NCBI GenBank assembly: GCA_018896025.1 | Contig: JAHIND010000027.1 | Coordinates: forward strand, 1-44,194 | From: Pseudomonadota bacterium | GTDB lineage: Bacteria; Desulfobacterota; Desulfarculia; Desulfarculales; Desulfarculaceae | Direction of reading: 5' to 3' | Length of the DNA: 44,194 nt | Part shown: positions 1-6,633 of the stretch, piece after piece | How the letters are laid out: the number at the start of each line of letters is the position of its first letter | Numbering within the stretch: position 1 is the first letter of the stretch | Program-made: the position numbers and the translations under genes | Notes under the pieces: generated by a model | Told to the model about the DNA's origin: nothing | Database searches by the model: none | The model's input: only the letters and a program-made list of their open reading frames with translations

Positions 1-551
1 CCGTTCCAAGTGCCCTTGTTGCGGGGCTCTTCCAGGGCGAACTGAACGCCCCAGGAGTCGGTGTTGTAGGTGAACTGCACCTGCGGCACACGATGGGGCC
101 ACACGAAGCCCCAACCGAACATCAACAAGTGGGAGTTCTCGTTCAAGCCCACATACTGCTGAACGTGGTAGGCCAGGGAGCCGAACCAGTTGTCGGTCTG
201 GCCGGCCAGGATGCGGCAGTTGCCTACGCGCCAGTAACCGTACGCATAACGCAGGCTGACGCTGGCTTCGGGCTGCAGGCTGGTAAGGCCCAGCTCGATA
301 CGGCCACCCACGTTTTTGTCCACGCTATAGAAGCGGGCGCGCAGGTAGCTATGGCCAGGCATGTTGACGAACCAAGTGCCGACATCGTTGCCGCTCTTGG
401 TCATTTCGCTGCTCTTGCTCTGCCAGCCGATGTCGGTCAGCATACGAGCAGCCATGTCGAAGGTGTAAGTGGACGGCTCCACCGCCAAGGCCGGGATGGC
501 CACGGACAGTGCCATCATAGCCGCCACAGCCATGATAACTAGCCTTTTCAT
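1..551 (-). CDS. Porin-like outer-membrane protein, N-terminal part (runs off the left edge)
   Basis: 183 codons are visible; the gene continues beyond base 1. Reading leftward from ATG at 551, the product starts MKRLVIMAVAAMMALS, a typical Sec signal peptide with likely cleavage after IPALA (about residue 23). The mature part has alternating aromatic/polar strands such as SYLRARFYSVDKNVGGRIEL and CRILAGQTDNWFGSLAY, which resemble trimeric porins of the DcaP/diheme-porin type where an AGQ(T)..F strand is common. I infer a beta-barrel channel; the specific family is uncertain. An AGGAG ribosome site lies about 8 bases before the ATG. Codon choice is less GC-biased than in neighbouring genes, as expected for an abundant envelope protein. 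It is transcribed alone from a promoter near 809-837 through a leader of roughly 250 bases. Confidence 0.7.
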   Translation of the reverse strand, partial: MKRLVIMAVAAMMALSVAIPALAVEPSTYTFDMAARMLTDIGWQSKSSEMTKSGNDVGTWFVNMPGHSYLRARFYSVDKNVGGRIELGLTSLQPEASVSLRYAYGYWRVGNCRILAGQTDNWFGSLAYHVQQYVGLNENSHLLMFGWGFVWPHRVPQVQFTYNTDSWGVQFALEEPRNKGTWN

Positions 552-586
552 AATGCCTTTTTCTCCTGAGTAAAATTAAAAGCAGC

Positions 587-697
587 GCGCTTGGTCATTT
601 GATTTTTCCTGACCCCAAGCGCCACCTTTAACGGCTGGAGAGCGTCCAGGCTCACCCCTGCCTTTTTGCCGACCGGCCGTTACGGACTTTGGTCCGT
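587..697 (-). promoter_or_regulatory. Structured 5' leader of the porin-like gene
   Basis: Several inverted repeats lie between the inferred transcription start (about 803) and the start codon at 551. They are ACGGAC/GTCCGT (682-687/692-697, 4-base loop); TAACGGC/GCCGTTA (629-635/676-682), enclosing GG-T-GAGC/GCTC-T-CC; and GCGCTTGG/CCAAGCGC (587-594/615-622). Together they could form three consecutive stems with the ribosome site left single-stranded. I do not recognise a known riboswitch class; no GEMM, cobalamin or fluoride signature is apparent. A stabilising UTR or a small-RNA target is equally possible. Confidence 0.4.
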
Positions 698-791
698 TGT
701 AAAGACTTTAAATTAAAAAAATTCCAATCGGTTAAACTAAATAGCAATACAAGTGTATGCTATGCAATATTTTGTAATGCCCGGTTTTATG

Positions 792-805
792 CGGCAATAT
801 TGCCG
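792..805. promoter_or_regulatory. 14-bp perfect palindrome at the transcription start (candidate operator)
   Basis: CGGCAATATTGCCG is perfectly self-complementary and sits directly downstream of the -10 box at 809-814. A repressor bound here would block initiation. An 11-bp perfect inverted repeat, GCCCGGTTTTA (779-789) and TAAAACCGGGC (842-852), brackets both the palindrome and the promoter. Binding by any protein is inference. Confidence 0.4.
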
Positions 806-808
806 ATG

Positions 809-837
809 ATTAGAAAGATCAAATGGTTGCGTTTCAA
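809..837 (-). promoter_or_regulatory. Sigma-70-type promoter of the porin-like gene
   Basis: On the minus strand TTGAAA (832-837) is followed after exactly 17 bases by TCTAAT (809-814), a 5/6 plus 5/6 match to consensus. The predicted start near 803 falls inside the perfect palindrome CGGCAATATTGCCG (792-805). Confidence 0.6.
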
Positions 838-964
838 GAGGTAAAACCGGGCCTGGCTGTTCCCTATTCCGGCATGTGCGGGGGCGGTCGAAAACATGAA
901 AAATAGCCGTGATAAATGGATGTTCAGCGGCGGGCACGGGAGCCGGGGGCGGGCGGGCTGAAAT

Positions 965-998
965 AAGTCAGGGGCTCCCGGCGGGGAGCCCCTGACTT
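965..998 (-). terminator. Intrinsic terminator after tRNA-Pro
   Basis: A perfect 15-bp stem (965-979 with 984-998) has a 4-base loop. On the minus strand it lies 13 bases past the tRNA CCA end and is followed by a short T-containing tail (ATTTC). The U tract is modest, but the stem is very strong. Confidence 0.75.
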
Positions 999-1011
999 GC
1001 GGTCTTTTATT

Positions 1012-1088
1012 TGGTCGGGACGACTGGATTTGAACCAGCGACCCCTGCGTCCCGAACGCAGTGCTCTACCATGCTGAGCCACGTCCCG
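1012..1088 (-). tRNA. tRNA-Pro(CGG)
   Basis: A complete 77-base cloverleaf is readable on the minus strand. It has acceptor CGGGACG/CGTCCCG, D arm GCTC..GAGC, anticodon stem CTGCG/CGCAG around loop TTCGGGA (anticodon CGG, reading CCG), T arm CTGG-TTCAAAT-CCAG, discriminator A and an encoded CCA. It is flanked by its own promoter-like boxes upstream and a strong terminator downstream, so it is probably a single-gene unit. Confidence 0.95.
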
Positions 1089-1100
1089 ACTGGGTGTACT

Positions 1101-1129
1101 TGTCTACCTCAGGGCCCTTGTTCTGTCCA
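1101..1129 (-). promoter_or_regulatory. Candidate promoter of tRNA-Pro
   Basis: The minus strand reads TGGACA (1124-1129), 17 bases, then TAGACA (1101-1106), placing the start a few bases before the tRNA 5' end at 1088. The -35 box is good and the -10 box only fair. Confidence 0.45.
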
Positions 1130-1136
1130 GCCCTTT

Positions 1137-1754
1137 TTATCCGGCCAGCTCGGCTATTTGACCGGCGGCGGGCCCCACCGCCTCCAGGAAATTTAACAGG
1201 ATGCGCATGGTGGCTCCCCAAATCATGTCCTGGTCCTGGTACAGGGCGATCTGCCTGAGCGGCATTCCCTCCCAAGTCATGTCCACGGTTTGGTAATTGC
1301 TCTGGTCCAAAAGGCGGGCCATGGGCACCAGCACCATGCGCTCCACCTCCACCGGGTTGGGCCTGAAGCGCGCGGCCGGGTCCATGAGCCCCAGGTAGGG
1401 AGTCACCAAAAAGCCGGTGACCGTGACCACCTGGTCCAGGCGCGAGATAAGCTCCACCTCTTCCGGGGGCACTCCCACCTCTTCGTGGGTCTCGCGCAGG
1501 GCGGTGGTCTTGTGGTCCGGGTCCTCGGGGTCCACCATGCCGCCGGGGAAGGATATCTGGCCCGCATGGGAGGGCAGGGTCTCGGTGCGTTTGGTGAACA
1601 CCACCTGGACCCGCTTGCCGTCATCCCACAGGGGCATGAGCACTGCGGCGGGGCGCACCTGTTCCAGGCGCTCCCGGCCGGGCCGGTGGCCCTCCAGGAC
1701 GCGGCACAGGGCCTTGCCCACCGCCAATTGCCTTTGAGTGAATCGCGAAGCCAT
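1137..1754 (-). CDS. CoA pyrophosphatase, Nudix hydrolase (NudL type)
   Basis: A 205-residue protein likely to hydrolyse CoA or acyl-CoA to 4'-phosphopantetheine and adenosine 3',5'-bisphosphate. The CoA-Nudix signature HAGQISFPGG runs straight into a Nudix box ending ALRETHEEVGV (roughly residues 61-95), with the metal-binding RE..EE residues intact; this fused motif separates NudL-like enzymes from other Nudix proteins. Length matches the family. ATG at 1754 is chosen because MASRFTQRQL begins the usual short N-terminal helix, though no strong ribosome site precedes it. It is divergent from the lipoprotein at 1880 and stops 48 bases before tRNA-Pro. Confidence 0.85.
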   Translation of the reverse strand: MASRFTQRQLAVGKALCRVLEGHRPGRERLEQVRPAAVLMPLWDDGKRVQVVFTKRTETLPSHAGQISFPGGMVDPEDPDHKTTALRETHEEVGVPPEEVELISRLDQVVTVTGFLVTPYLGLMDPAARFRPNPVEVERMVLVPMARLLDQSNYQTVDMTWEGMPLRQIALYQDQDMIWGATMRILLNFLEAVGPAAGQIAELAG

Positions 1755-1879
1755 AGGACATCACATTACCCCAGGTCCGCCCTGGGGGAAAGACCCGGCG
1801 CGCAAAAAGCGCCCCCCACCCGGCTTGACCCGAGGGGGTGAGGGTGGCACCATGTTGCAATGCCATCAAGGGGGTTGCC

Positions 1880-2527
1880 ATGAGAGTAAATATTTTTTGT
1901 CGATTGCTGGCCCTGACCCTGGGCCTTTGCCTGCTGTGCTTGGCGGGATGCGGCACCCCTCCCAAGGTGCCCCCTTCGGGCTTTTTGAGCAACTACGACG
2001 CCCTGACCCCGGACCCCGACGTGGATGGGCTCTACTGGTGGGAGAAAAAGGGGGTCAACTGGCAGAACTACCATGCCTTGCTGGTCGACGAGGTGCAGGT
2101 GCGGATCGCCCCCCAGGCCCGGGAGCAGCTGGAGGACGGCGAGGCCAAGCAGATGGCCGCCCGGCTGCGCTCCATGGTCATCAAGGCCCTGGCGGGCAAC
2201 TTCCCCATTGCCTCGCGCCCCGCGCCCGGGGTGCTGCGCCTCAGGGCGGCGTTGGTGCATCTGAAGCCGGTGCGCCCGGCGGTGAACGTGGTCAGCTCGG
2301 CGGTGCTCATGGTGCCCCTGGACGTGGGCGAGGCCGCGGTGGAGGCCCAGTTCAGCGACAGCGTGAGTGGCCGGGTGCAGGGGGAACTGATGATCAGCAA
2401 CCAGGGCAGCATCGCCCAGCTCACCAAGGTGTGGACCCGCTGGGACCAGGTGGAGGAGGCCTTCGCCCAATGGGCCCTGCTGCTCAGGCGGGCCATGATG
2501 CAGGGACGCCCGGCGCCCAGCGAGTAG
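1880..2527 (+). CDS. DUF3313-like outer-membrane lipoprotein
   Basis: A 215-residue exported protein with a lipoprotein signal peptide: Arg near the N terminus, a Leu-rich core and lipobox LAGC, so the lipidated Cys is near residue 25. The mature part begins GTPPKVPPSGFLSNYDAL; the SGFL..Y.L opening followed by a beta/alpha body is typical of DUF3313 proteins, whose function is not established. ATG at 1880 is preferred because AAGGGGG lies just upstream and the lipobox then has normal spacing; an earlier in-frame ATG at 1838 would bury the signal peptide. It is convergent with the response regulator gene, with the inverted-repeat block 2531-2798 between them. Confidence 0.75.
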   Translation: MRVNIFCRLLALTLGLCLLCLAGCGTPPKVPPSGFLSNYDALTPDPDVDGLYWWEKKGVNWQNYHALLVDEVQVRIAPQAREQLEDGEAKQMAARLRSMVIKALAGNFPIASRPAPGVLRLRAALVHLKPVRPAVNVVSSAVLMVPLDVGEAAVEAQFSDSVSGRVQGELMISNQGSIAQLTKVWTRWDQVEEAFAQWALLLRRAMMQGRPAPSE

Positions 2528-2530
2528 GCG

Positions 2531-2798
2531 GGCTAGGCCCGCATGTTTCATGAGGGCCGTGTGTCCGGCTGCGCCAGCCCACAGCATACTGCGTTGCCGG
2601 CTGCGCTCGGGCCTGGACGTAGCTATGGCTACGCCTTCGGCCCTCGCTTGCCGGTCGCCTTGTCTGCCGCCGGCTGGCTGTGCCGGTGCTTAATACAAGC
2701 TATGCCCCGCTAACGTGATGTTTTTACATAATCGCGCCATGAATAATTGGTTAGCGACCTAACACCACCCAACCCTCATGAAAAATGCGGGCCTAACC
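2531..2798. repeat. 268-bp block with 26-bp terminal inverted repeats (MITE-like)
   Basis: Positions 2531-2556 and 2773-2798 are inverted copies differing at 2 of 26 bases (core GGCCCGCAT.TTTCATGAGG). The left copy begins 3 bases past the lipoprotein stop codon; the right copy contains the stop codon of the response regulator gene. Inside lies a 122-bp imperfect palindrome (arms 2565-2623 and 2628-2686). No transposase and no clear target-site duplication are visible. It could be a miniature element or a bidirectional terminator that arose by duplication. Confidence 0.6.
2565..2686. repeat. Long imperfect palindrome (REP-like)
   Basis: Two equal 59-base arms flank a TATG loop at 2624-2627. 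The tip CGTAGC/GCTACG is perfect, and shared blocks such as CCGGC, CAGCC, GGGCC/GGCCC recur along the arms. The right arm with its flank, 2631-2688, aligns without gaps to 19752-19809 at 42 of 58 positions, so this is a dispersed family. Confidence 0.6.
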
Positions 2799-4163
2799 GG
2801 CCAGCAGCGCCAGTTCGGAATCCAGGTCGTACTTGCGGATCTTGTTGCGCAGGGTCTTGCGGTCGATGCCCAGAGCCTCGGCGGTTTCGCTGCGGCGGCC
2901 GCCCAGGCGCTTTAGGGTGTCCAGAATGTGGCGGCGCTCCGCCTCGGCCAGGCTCAGGGAGCCGTCCCGGCCCCGCTCCACCTTGCAGGTGCCCGCCGCT
3001 TCCAGGTCGGCGCGGTCGATCAGTGGCTTGCTGGCCAGGACCACCAGGCGCTGCACCGCATTGCCCAACTCACGCACGTTGCCCGGCCAGTGATACTTGG
3101 TCAGGGCCTCCAGGGCCCTGGGGGTGAAGCCCCGCACCCGGGTGGGGGCCAAATAGCGGAAGCGCTCCAGAAAATGCTCGGCTAATATGGGCACGTCCTC
3201 GGGCCGTTCCCTGAGGGGCGGCATGTGGATCTGCACCACGTTGAGCCGGTAGAAAAGGTCCTTTCGAAAGGCGCCGTCGGCGACGGCCAGAGTCAGGTCC
3301 TGGTTGGTGGCGGCGATGAGCCGGGTGTCCACCCGGATCACTCGGTTGCTGCCCACCTTGCAGATGGAGCGCTCCTCCACCGCCTTTAGAAGCTTGGCCT
3401 GAATTTCCAGGCTGATGTTGCCCACCTCGTCGAAGAACAGGGTGCCGCCGCCGGCCAGCTCGAACTTGCCGATCTTGTCGTCCTGGGCCCCGGTGAAGGA
3501 GCCCTTGACGTGGCCGAACAGCTCGGACTCGAACAGGGTGGGCACCAGGGTGGAGCAGTCCACCGGCACGAAGGGGTTGTCGGCCCGGCTGGAGTGCTCG
3601 TGCAGCAGGCGGGCCAACAAGCCCTTGCCGGTGCCCGACTCGCCGGTGAGCATCACCGTGGTGTCGGTGGGGGCCACCTTGAGGGCGGTCTCCATCACCT
3701 GGGCCATGGCCCGGCTGCCGTGGATGAGCCGGGTCATGGCGGTGCGCCGCTCCAACTCGGCCTTGAGGTAGGCGTTCTCCAGCTCCAGGCGGCGCTTTTC
3801 GCCGGCCTTGTCCACCGCCTGACGCAGCTCCTCGGGGGTGAAGGGCTTGGCCACGTAGTCAAAGGCCCCCAGCTTCATGGCCTGGACCGCCGTGGCGATG
3901 GAGCCGTGGCCGCTGATGATGATCACCACCGCCTCGGGGTCTTGCTCGCGGATATGGCGCAACACGGTGAGTCCGTCCATGTCGGGCATGCGCAGGTCGA
4001 GAAGCACCACGTCGTAGGCCCAGCGGCTGAGCAGGGCCAGGCCTTGACGGCCGTCTTCGGCCATCTCCACCTCGTGGCCCACCCGCCTGAGGGTTTCCCG
4101 GCAGGCGTCGCGCATGGTGAAGTCGTCGTCTATCACCAAGATCTTGAGATTTTTAGAAACCAA
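2793..4163 (-). CDS. NtrC-family sigma-54-dependent response regulator
   Basis: A 456-residue two-component transcription activator. Residues 1-120 form a receiver domain with acidic pocket D12/D13, phospho-acceptor D56 in LLDLRMPDMDG and K106 in VAKPF. Residues about 145-385 form the AAA+ domain: Walker A GESGTGKG (174-181), sigma-54 contact loop GSFTGA (221-226), Walker B LFFDE (D245/E246), sensor I ATN and arginine finger region RKDLFYRLN. The C terminus is a Fis-type helix-turn-helix (SETAEALGIDRKTLRNKI). The start is TTG at 4163; an in-frame TGA lies about 30 bases upstream, so no longer form is possible. The usual sigma-54 contact GAFTGA is GSFTGA here, and the residue after the Walker lysine is Gly rather than the usual Glu. 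No partner histidine kinase lies in this window, so its signal is unknown. Confidence 0.92.
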   Translation of the reverse strand: MVSKNLKILVIDDDFTMRDACRETLRRVGHEVEMAEDGRQGLALLSRWAYDVVLLDLRMPDMDGLTVLRHIREQDPEAVVIIISGHGSIATAVQAMKLGAFDYVAKPFTPEELRQAVDKAGEKRRLELENAYLKAELERRTAMTRLIHGSRAMAQVMETALKVAPTDTTVMLTGESGTGKGLLARLLHEHSSRADNPFVPVDCSTLVPTLFESELFGHVKGSFTGAQDDKIGKFELAGGGTLFFDEVGNISLEIQAKLLKAVEERSICKVGSNRVIRVDTRLIAATNQDLTLAVADGAFRKDLFYRLNVVQIHMPPLRERPEDVPILAEHFLERFRYLAPTRVRGFTPRALEALTKYHWPGNVRELGNAVQRLVVLASKPLIDRADLEAAGTCKVERGRDGSLSLAEAERRHILDTLKRLGGRRSETAEALGIDRKTLRNKIRKYDLDSELALLAG

Positions 4164-4221
4164 AATGCTTGTCCAGACGCCTTGTCAGGCCTACCCCATG
4201 GTCTATTCCTGCTTGTTACAG

Positions 4222-4250
4222 TTTTTACATTCCCCTTGAACGGGTGTCAA
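4222..4250 (-). promoter_or_regulatory. Sigma-70-type promoter of the response regulator gene
   Basis: The minus strand has perfect TTGACA (4245-4250), 17 bases, then TAAAAA (4222-4227). The -35 box lies within the inverted repeat CTTGAAC (4235-4241)/GTTCAAG (4260-4266), a possible operator centred near 4250. Confidence 0.6.
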
Positions 4251-4277
4251 CCGAGAGCTGTTCAAGTAGGCTCGGCA

Positions 4278-4306
4278 TTGACACTTTCGCGGTTTGGGTC
4301 TAGTTT
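4278..4306 (+). promoter_or_regulatory. Candidate sigma-70-type promoter of the NAPRT gene
   Basis: Perfect TTGACA (4278-4283) is followed by 17 bases and TAGTTT (4301-4306). This gives a leader of about 40 bases before the ATG at 4352. The -10 match is weak (3/6). Confidence 0.45.
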
Positions 4307-4351
4307 TGGCAATATCCGGCTACCCATGGATTCCCCAAGAAAGCGGCAGAC

Positions 4352-5710
4352 ATGAGCGAATCTTACGCAGCCCTGCATACCGACTTCTACCAGATCACCA
4401 TGGCCGCGGTTTATCACCGGCGGGGCATGAACGGCCAGGCCACTTTCAGCCTGTTCCCTCACGACCTGCCCGCCCAGCGGGGCTACATCCTGGCCGCCGG
4501 ATTGGCCGACGCCCTGAAGTACCTTAGCGAGTTCCGTTTCACCCCCGAGGAGGTGGACTACCTGGGCTCGCTCAACCGTTTTGAGCAAAGCTTTTTGGAC
4601 ATGCTGGCCGGGCTCAGGTTCAGCGGCGAGGTGTGGGCCCTGCCCGAGGGCACGGTGTGCTTCGCCGGTGAGCCTCTCTTGGAAGTCACCGCCCCGCTCA
4701 TCGAGGCCCAGCTGGTGGAGACCCGCCTGATCCAGCTCATCAACCTGCACTCCACTCTGGCCAGCAAGGCGGCCCGCTGCGTGCAAGCCGCCGACGGCCG
4801 CACCTGCGTGGACTTCAGCCTGCGCCGCACCCAGGGCCGCGAGGCCGGTTGGGCCGCGGCCCGCTCCTCGGCCATCGCCGGGTTCACCGGCACCAGCAAC
4901 GTGGAGGCCTCCCAGGCCCTGGGCACCATCCCCGTGGGCACCATGGCCCACGCCTTCGTGGAGGCCTTCGGCGACGAGCTGGCTTCCTTCCGGGCCTTTG
5001 CCGAGACCTTCCCCGAGGGCACCGTGCTCTTGGTGGACACCTACGACAGCGTGGAAGGCCTGCACCAGGCGGTGCAGATCGCCGGTGAGCTGCGGGAAAA
5101 GGGCAAGCGCCTGGTGGGCGTGCGCCTGGATTCGGGCGACCTGGTGGGCATGAGCCGCCAGGCCCGCCAGATGCTCGACGCCGCCGGTCTGGAAGAGACC
5201 AGGGTGGTGGTCTCGGGCAGCCTGGACGAGTTCCGCATGGCCGAGCTGGTGAGCCAGGGGGCCATGGTGGATGTTTTCGGGGTGGGCACCAAGATGGGCT
5301 CCTCGGCCGACGCCCCCTACCTGGACCTGGCCTACAAGCTGGTCACCTACGACGGCCGCCCCACCCTGAAACTGAGCACCGGCAAGGAGACCTGGGCCTG
5401 CCCCAAGCAGCTCTGGCGCACCCTGGACCAGGACGGGCGCATCGCGGGCGATGTGCTGGGCCTGCGCGGCGAACAGTTCGACGGCGAGCCCCTGCTCAAG
5501 CAGGTCATGACCGACGGGCGGCCCACCGATCCGGCGCCCGACTGGCGGGAAGCCCAGCAGCGCTTCAGCGAGCAAAAGGCCACCCTGCCCGAGGTCTGCC
5601 TGCGCCTGCTGGACCCCCGCCCCCTGGGCATCACCCCCAGCGAGGAACTGCGGAAGGTGCAGCAACAGGCCCGCCAGGCCGCCCTGCGCCGCAGCAAACT
5701 CCCCGTTTAA
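4352..5710 (+). CDS. pncB: Nicotinate phosphoribosyltransferase
   Basis: A 452-residue enzyme of the Preiss-Handler NAD salvage route, converting nicotinate and PRPP (with ATP) to nicotinate mononucleotide in the cytoplasm. Family features seen: N-terminal LHTDFYQITMAAVY, then FSLFPHDLP, FSLRRTQG, the histidine loop VGTMAHAF (H200, the residue phosphorylated in this family), VDTYDS, GVRLDSGDL, VSGSLDEF and the phosphate loop FGVGTKMG. Length is normal for the bacterial long-form enzyme. ATG at 4352 gives the usual short lead before DFYQ, with AAGAAAG upstream. It is divergent from the response regulator gene and stands alone; a weak hairpin plus T6 follows. Confidence 0.93.
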   Translation: MSESYAALHTDFYQITMAAVYHRRGMNGQATFSLFPHDLPAQRGYILAAGLADALKYLSEFRFTPEEVDYLGSLNRFEQSFLDMLAGLRFSGEVWALPEGTVCFAGEPLLEVTAPLIEAQLVETRLIQLINLHSTLASKAARCVQAADGRTCVDFSLRRTQGREAGWAAARSSAIAGFTGTSNVEASQALGTIPVGTMAHAFVEAFGDELASFRAFAETFPEGTVLLVDTYDSVEGLHQAVQIAGELREKGKRLVGVRLDSGDLVGMSRQARQMLDAAGLEETRVVVSGSLDEFRMAELVSQGAMVDVFGVGTKMGSSADAPYLDLAYKLVTYDGRPTLKLSTGKETWACPKQLWRTLDQDGRIAGDVLGLRGEQFDGEPLLKQVMTDGRPTDPAPDWREAQQRFSEQKATLPEVCLRLLDPRPLGITPSEELRKVQQQARQAALRRSKLPV

Positions 5711-5730
5711 CGTTTTTTTCACCTCCTATC

Positions 5731-5748
5731 CCGGCCGCCCGGTTTTTT
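5731..5748 (+). terminator. Weak intrinsic terminator after pncB
   Basis: CCGG (5731-5734), loop CCGC, CCGG (5739-5742), then six T (5743-5748). The T run is convincing, but the stem is only 4 bp. Confidence 0.4.
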
Positions 5749-5801
5749 GCTACCCTGTAACCAGGGGGGGCTACCTAGCACTGCCGCTTGGGAGGGCCGC
5801 C

Positions 5802-6620
5802 ATGAGCATTATCACCATATCAGGCGAGATGGGTTCCTTGCGTGACGAGCTGGCGGAGGATATCTGCCGGCGCGGAGGGTTGGAGTGCGTCGACCGCCGC
5901 ACCCTGATGGAGGCGGTGGCCGGCCTGGTGGACATGTCCCGCGACGAGCATCAGCTTCTGGCCGAGCAGGGACCGGCCCTGTTGGACCTGAACCACCGCC
6001 GCCGCCGGATGTTCGCCGCTTTCCTTGAATCCGTGGTCTTGCAATACGCCCAGCGGACCAAGGCGGTGTTGGTGGGCCGGGGGGCCAACCTGCTTTTGCG
6101 CGACGTGCCGGGGGTGCTGAGGGTGCGCACCGTCAGCCCTCTGGAGATAAGGGCCCAGCGCCTGGCCCGCCAGGAAGGCCTGGGCATGGACCGGGCCCGC
6201 CAGTTGGCCACGGTGGTGGACCAGCAGCGCCGGGCCTACATCGCCCACGTCTTCGGGGCCGACTGGTCTTCGCCGCTGAGCTACGACCTGGTCTTAAACA
6301 TGGGGCGCCTGTCCCTGGAGCAGGCGTCCACCACGGTGCTGGATTTGGCGGCCCACGCCGAGTTCGACCTGAGCGCCGAGAGCCAACGCCTGCTGGCCGA
6401 CACGGTGCTGGCCTCGCGGGTGCGCCGGGAGTTGGTGGCCGATCTGGACCTGCACGCCCTGGAGGTGCACTGCGACGGAGGCGCCGCGGTGCTCACCGGC
6501 TACGCGGCGGACCAGCAGGGGGTGAACAAGGCCAAGGAGTTGGCCGCCGCGGTGGACGGAGTGAGCCGGGTGGAGTCGCGCCTGGAGGTCTCGCCCACCA
6601 TGAGCAAGTTCCTGCCCTAG
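5802..6620 (+). CDS. Cytidylate-kinase-like protein fused to a BON domain
   Basis: A 272-residue protein in two parts. Residues 1-200 resemble the cytidylate-kinase-like family (Cytidylate_kin2): ITISGEMGS in the P-loop position, then VLVGRGANLLLRDVPGVLRVRTV and the R-rich lid RAQRLARQEGLGMDRARQL. The P-loop lacks the usual GxGKS/T lysine (GEMGSLRDEL), so ordinary ATP binding is doubtful. Residues about 205-265 read as a BON domain (ASRVRRELVADLDLHALEV, then GAAVLTGYA and VDGVSRVESRLEV), a fold known in periplasmic OsmY and in secretins; no signal peptide precedes it, so a cytoplasmic role is likely. ATG at 5802 follows GGGAGG. It is convergent with tamB, 13 bases away. The substrate is unknown. 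Confidence 0.65.
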   Translation: MSIITISGEMGSLRDELAEDICRRGGLECVDRRTLMEAVAGLVDMSRDEHQLLAEQGPALLDLNHRRRRMFAAFLESVVLQYAQRTKAVLVGRGANLLLRDVPGVLRVRTVSPLEIRAQRLARQEGLGMDRARQLATVVDQQRRAYIAHVFGADWSSPLSYDLVLNMGRLSLEQASTTVLDLAAHAEFDLSAESQRLLADTVLASRVRRELVADLDLHALEVHCDGGAAVLTGYAADQQGVNKAKELAAAVDGVSRVESRLEVSPTMSKFLP

Positions 6621-6633
6621 CCGGCGGGCGCCC

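Noticed and set aside
737..937. 66-codon open frame upstream of the porin gene (minus strand)
   Set aside because: No ribosome site, atypical codon use, and it runs through the promoter and palindrome; the region reads as regulatory.
1843..1862. Sigma-54-like site TGGCAC...TTGC before the lipoprotein gene
   Set aside because: Only 4 bases separate TGGCAC and TTGC, where the -24/-12 promoter needs 5; this spacing is strict.
4262..5722. 486-codon open frame antisense to pncB
   Set aside because: Shadow of a strongly biased GC-rich gene.
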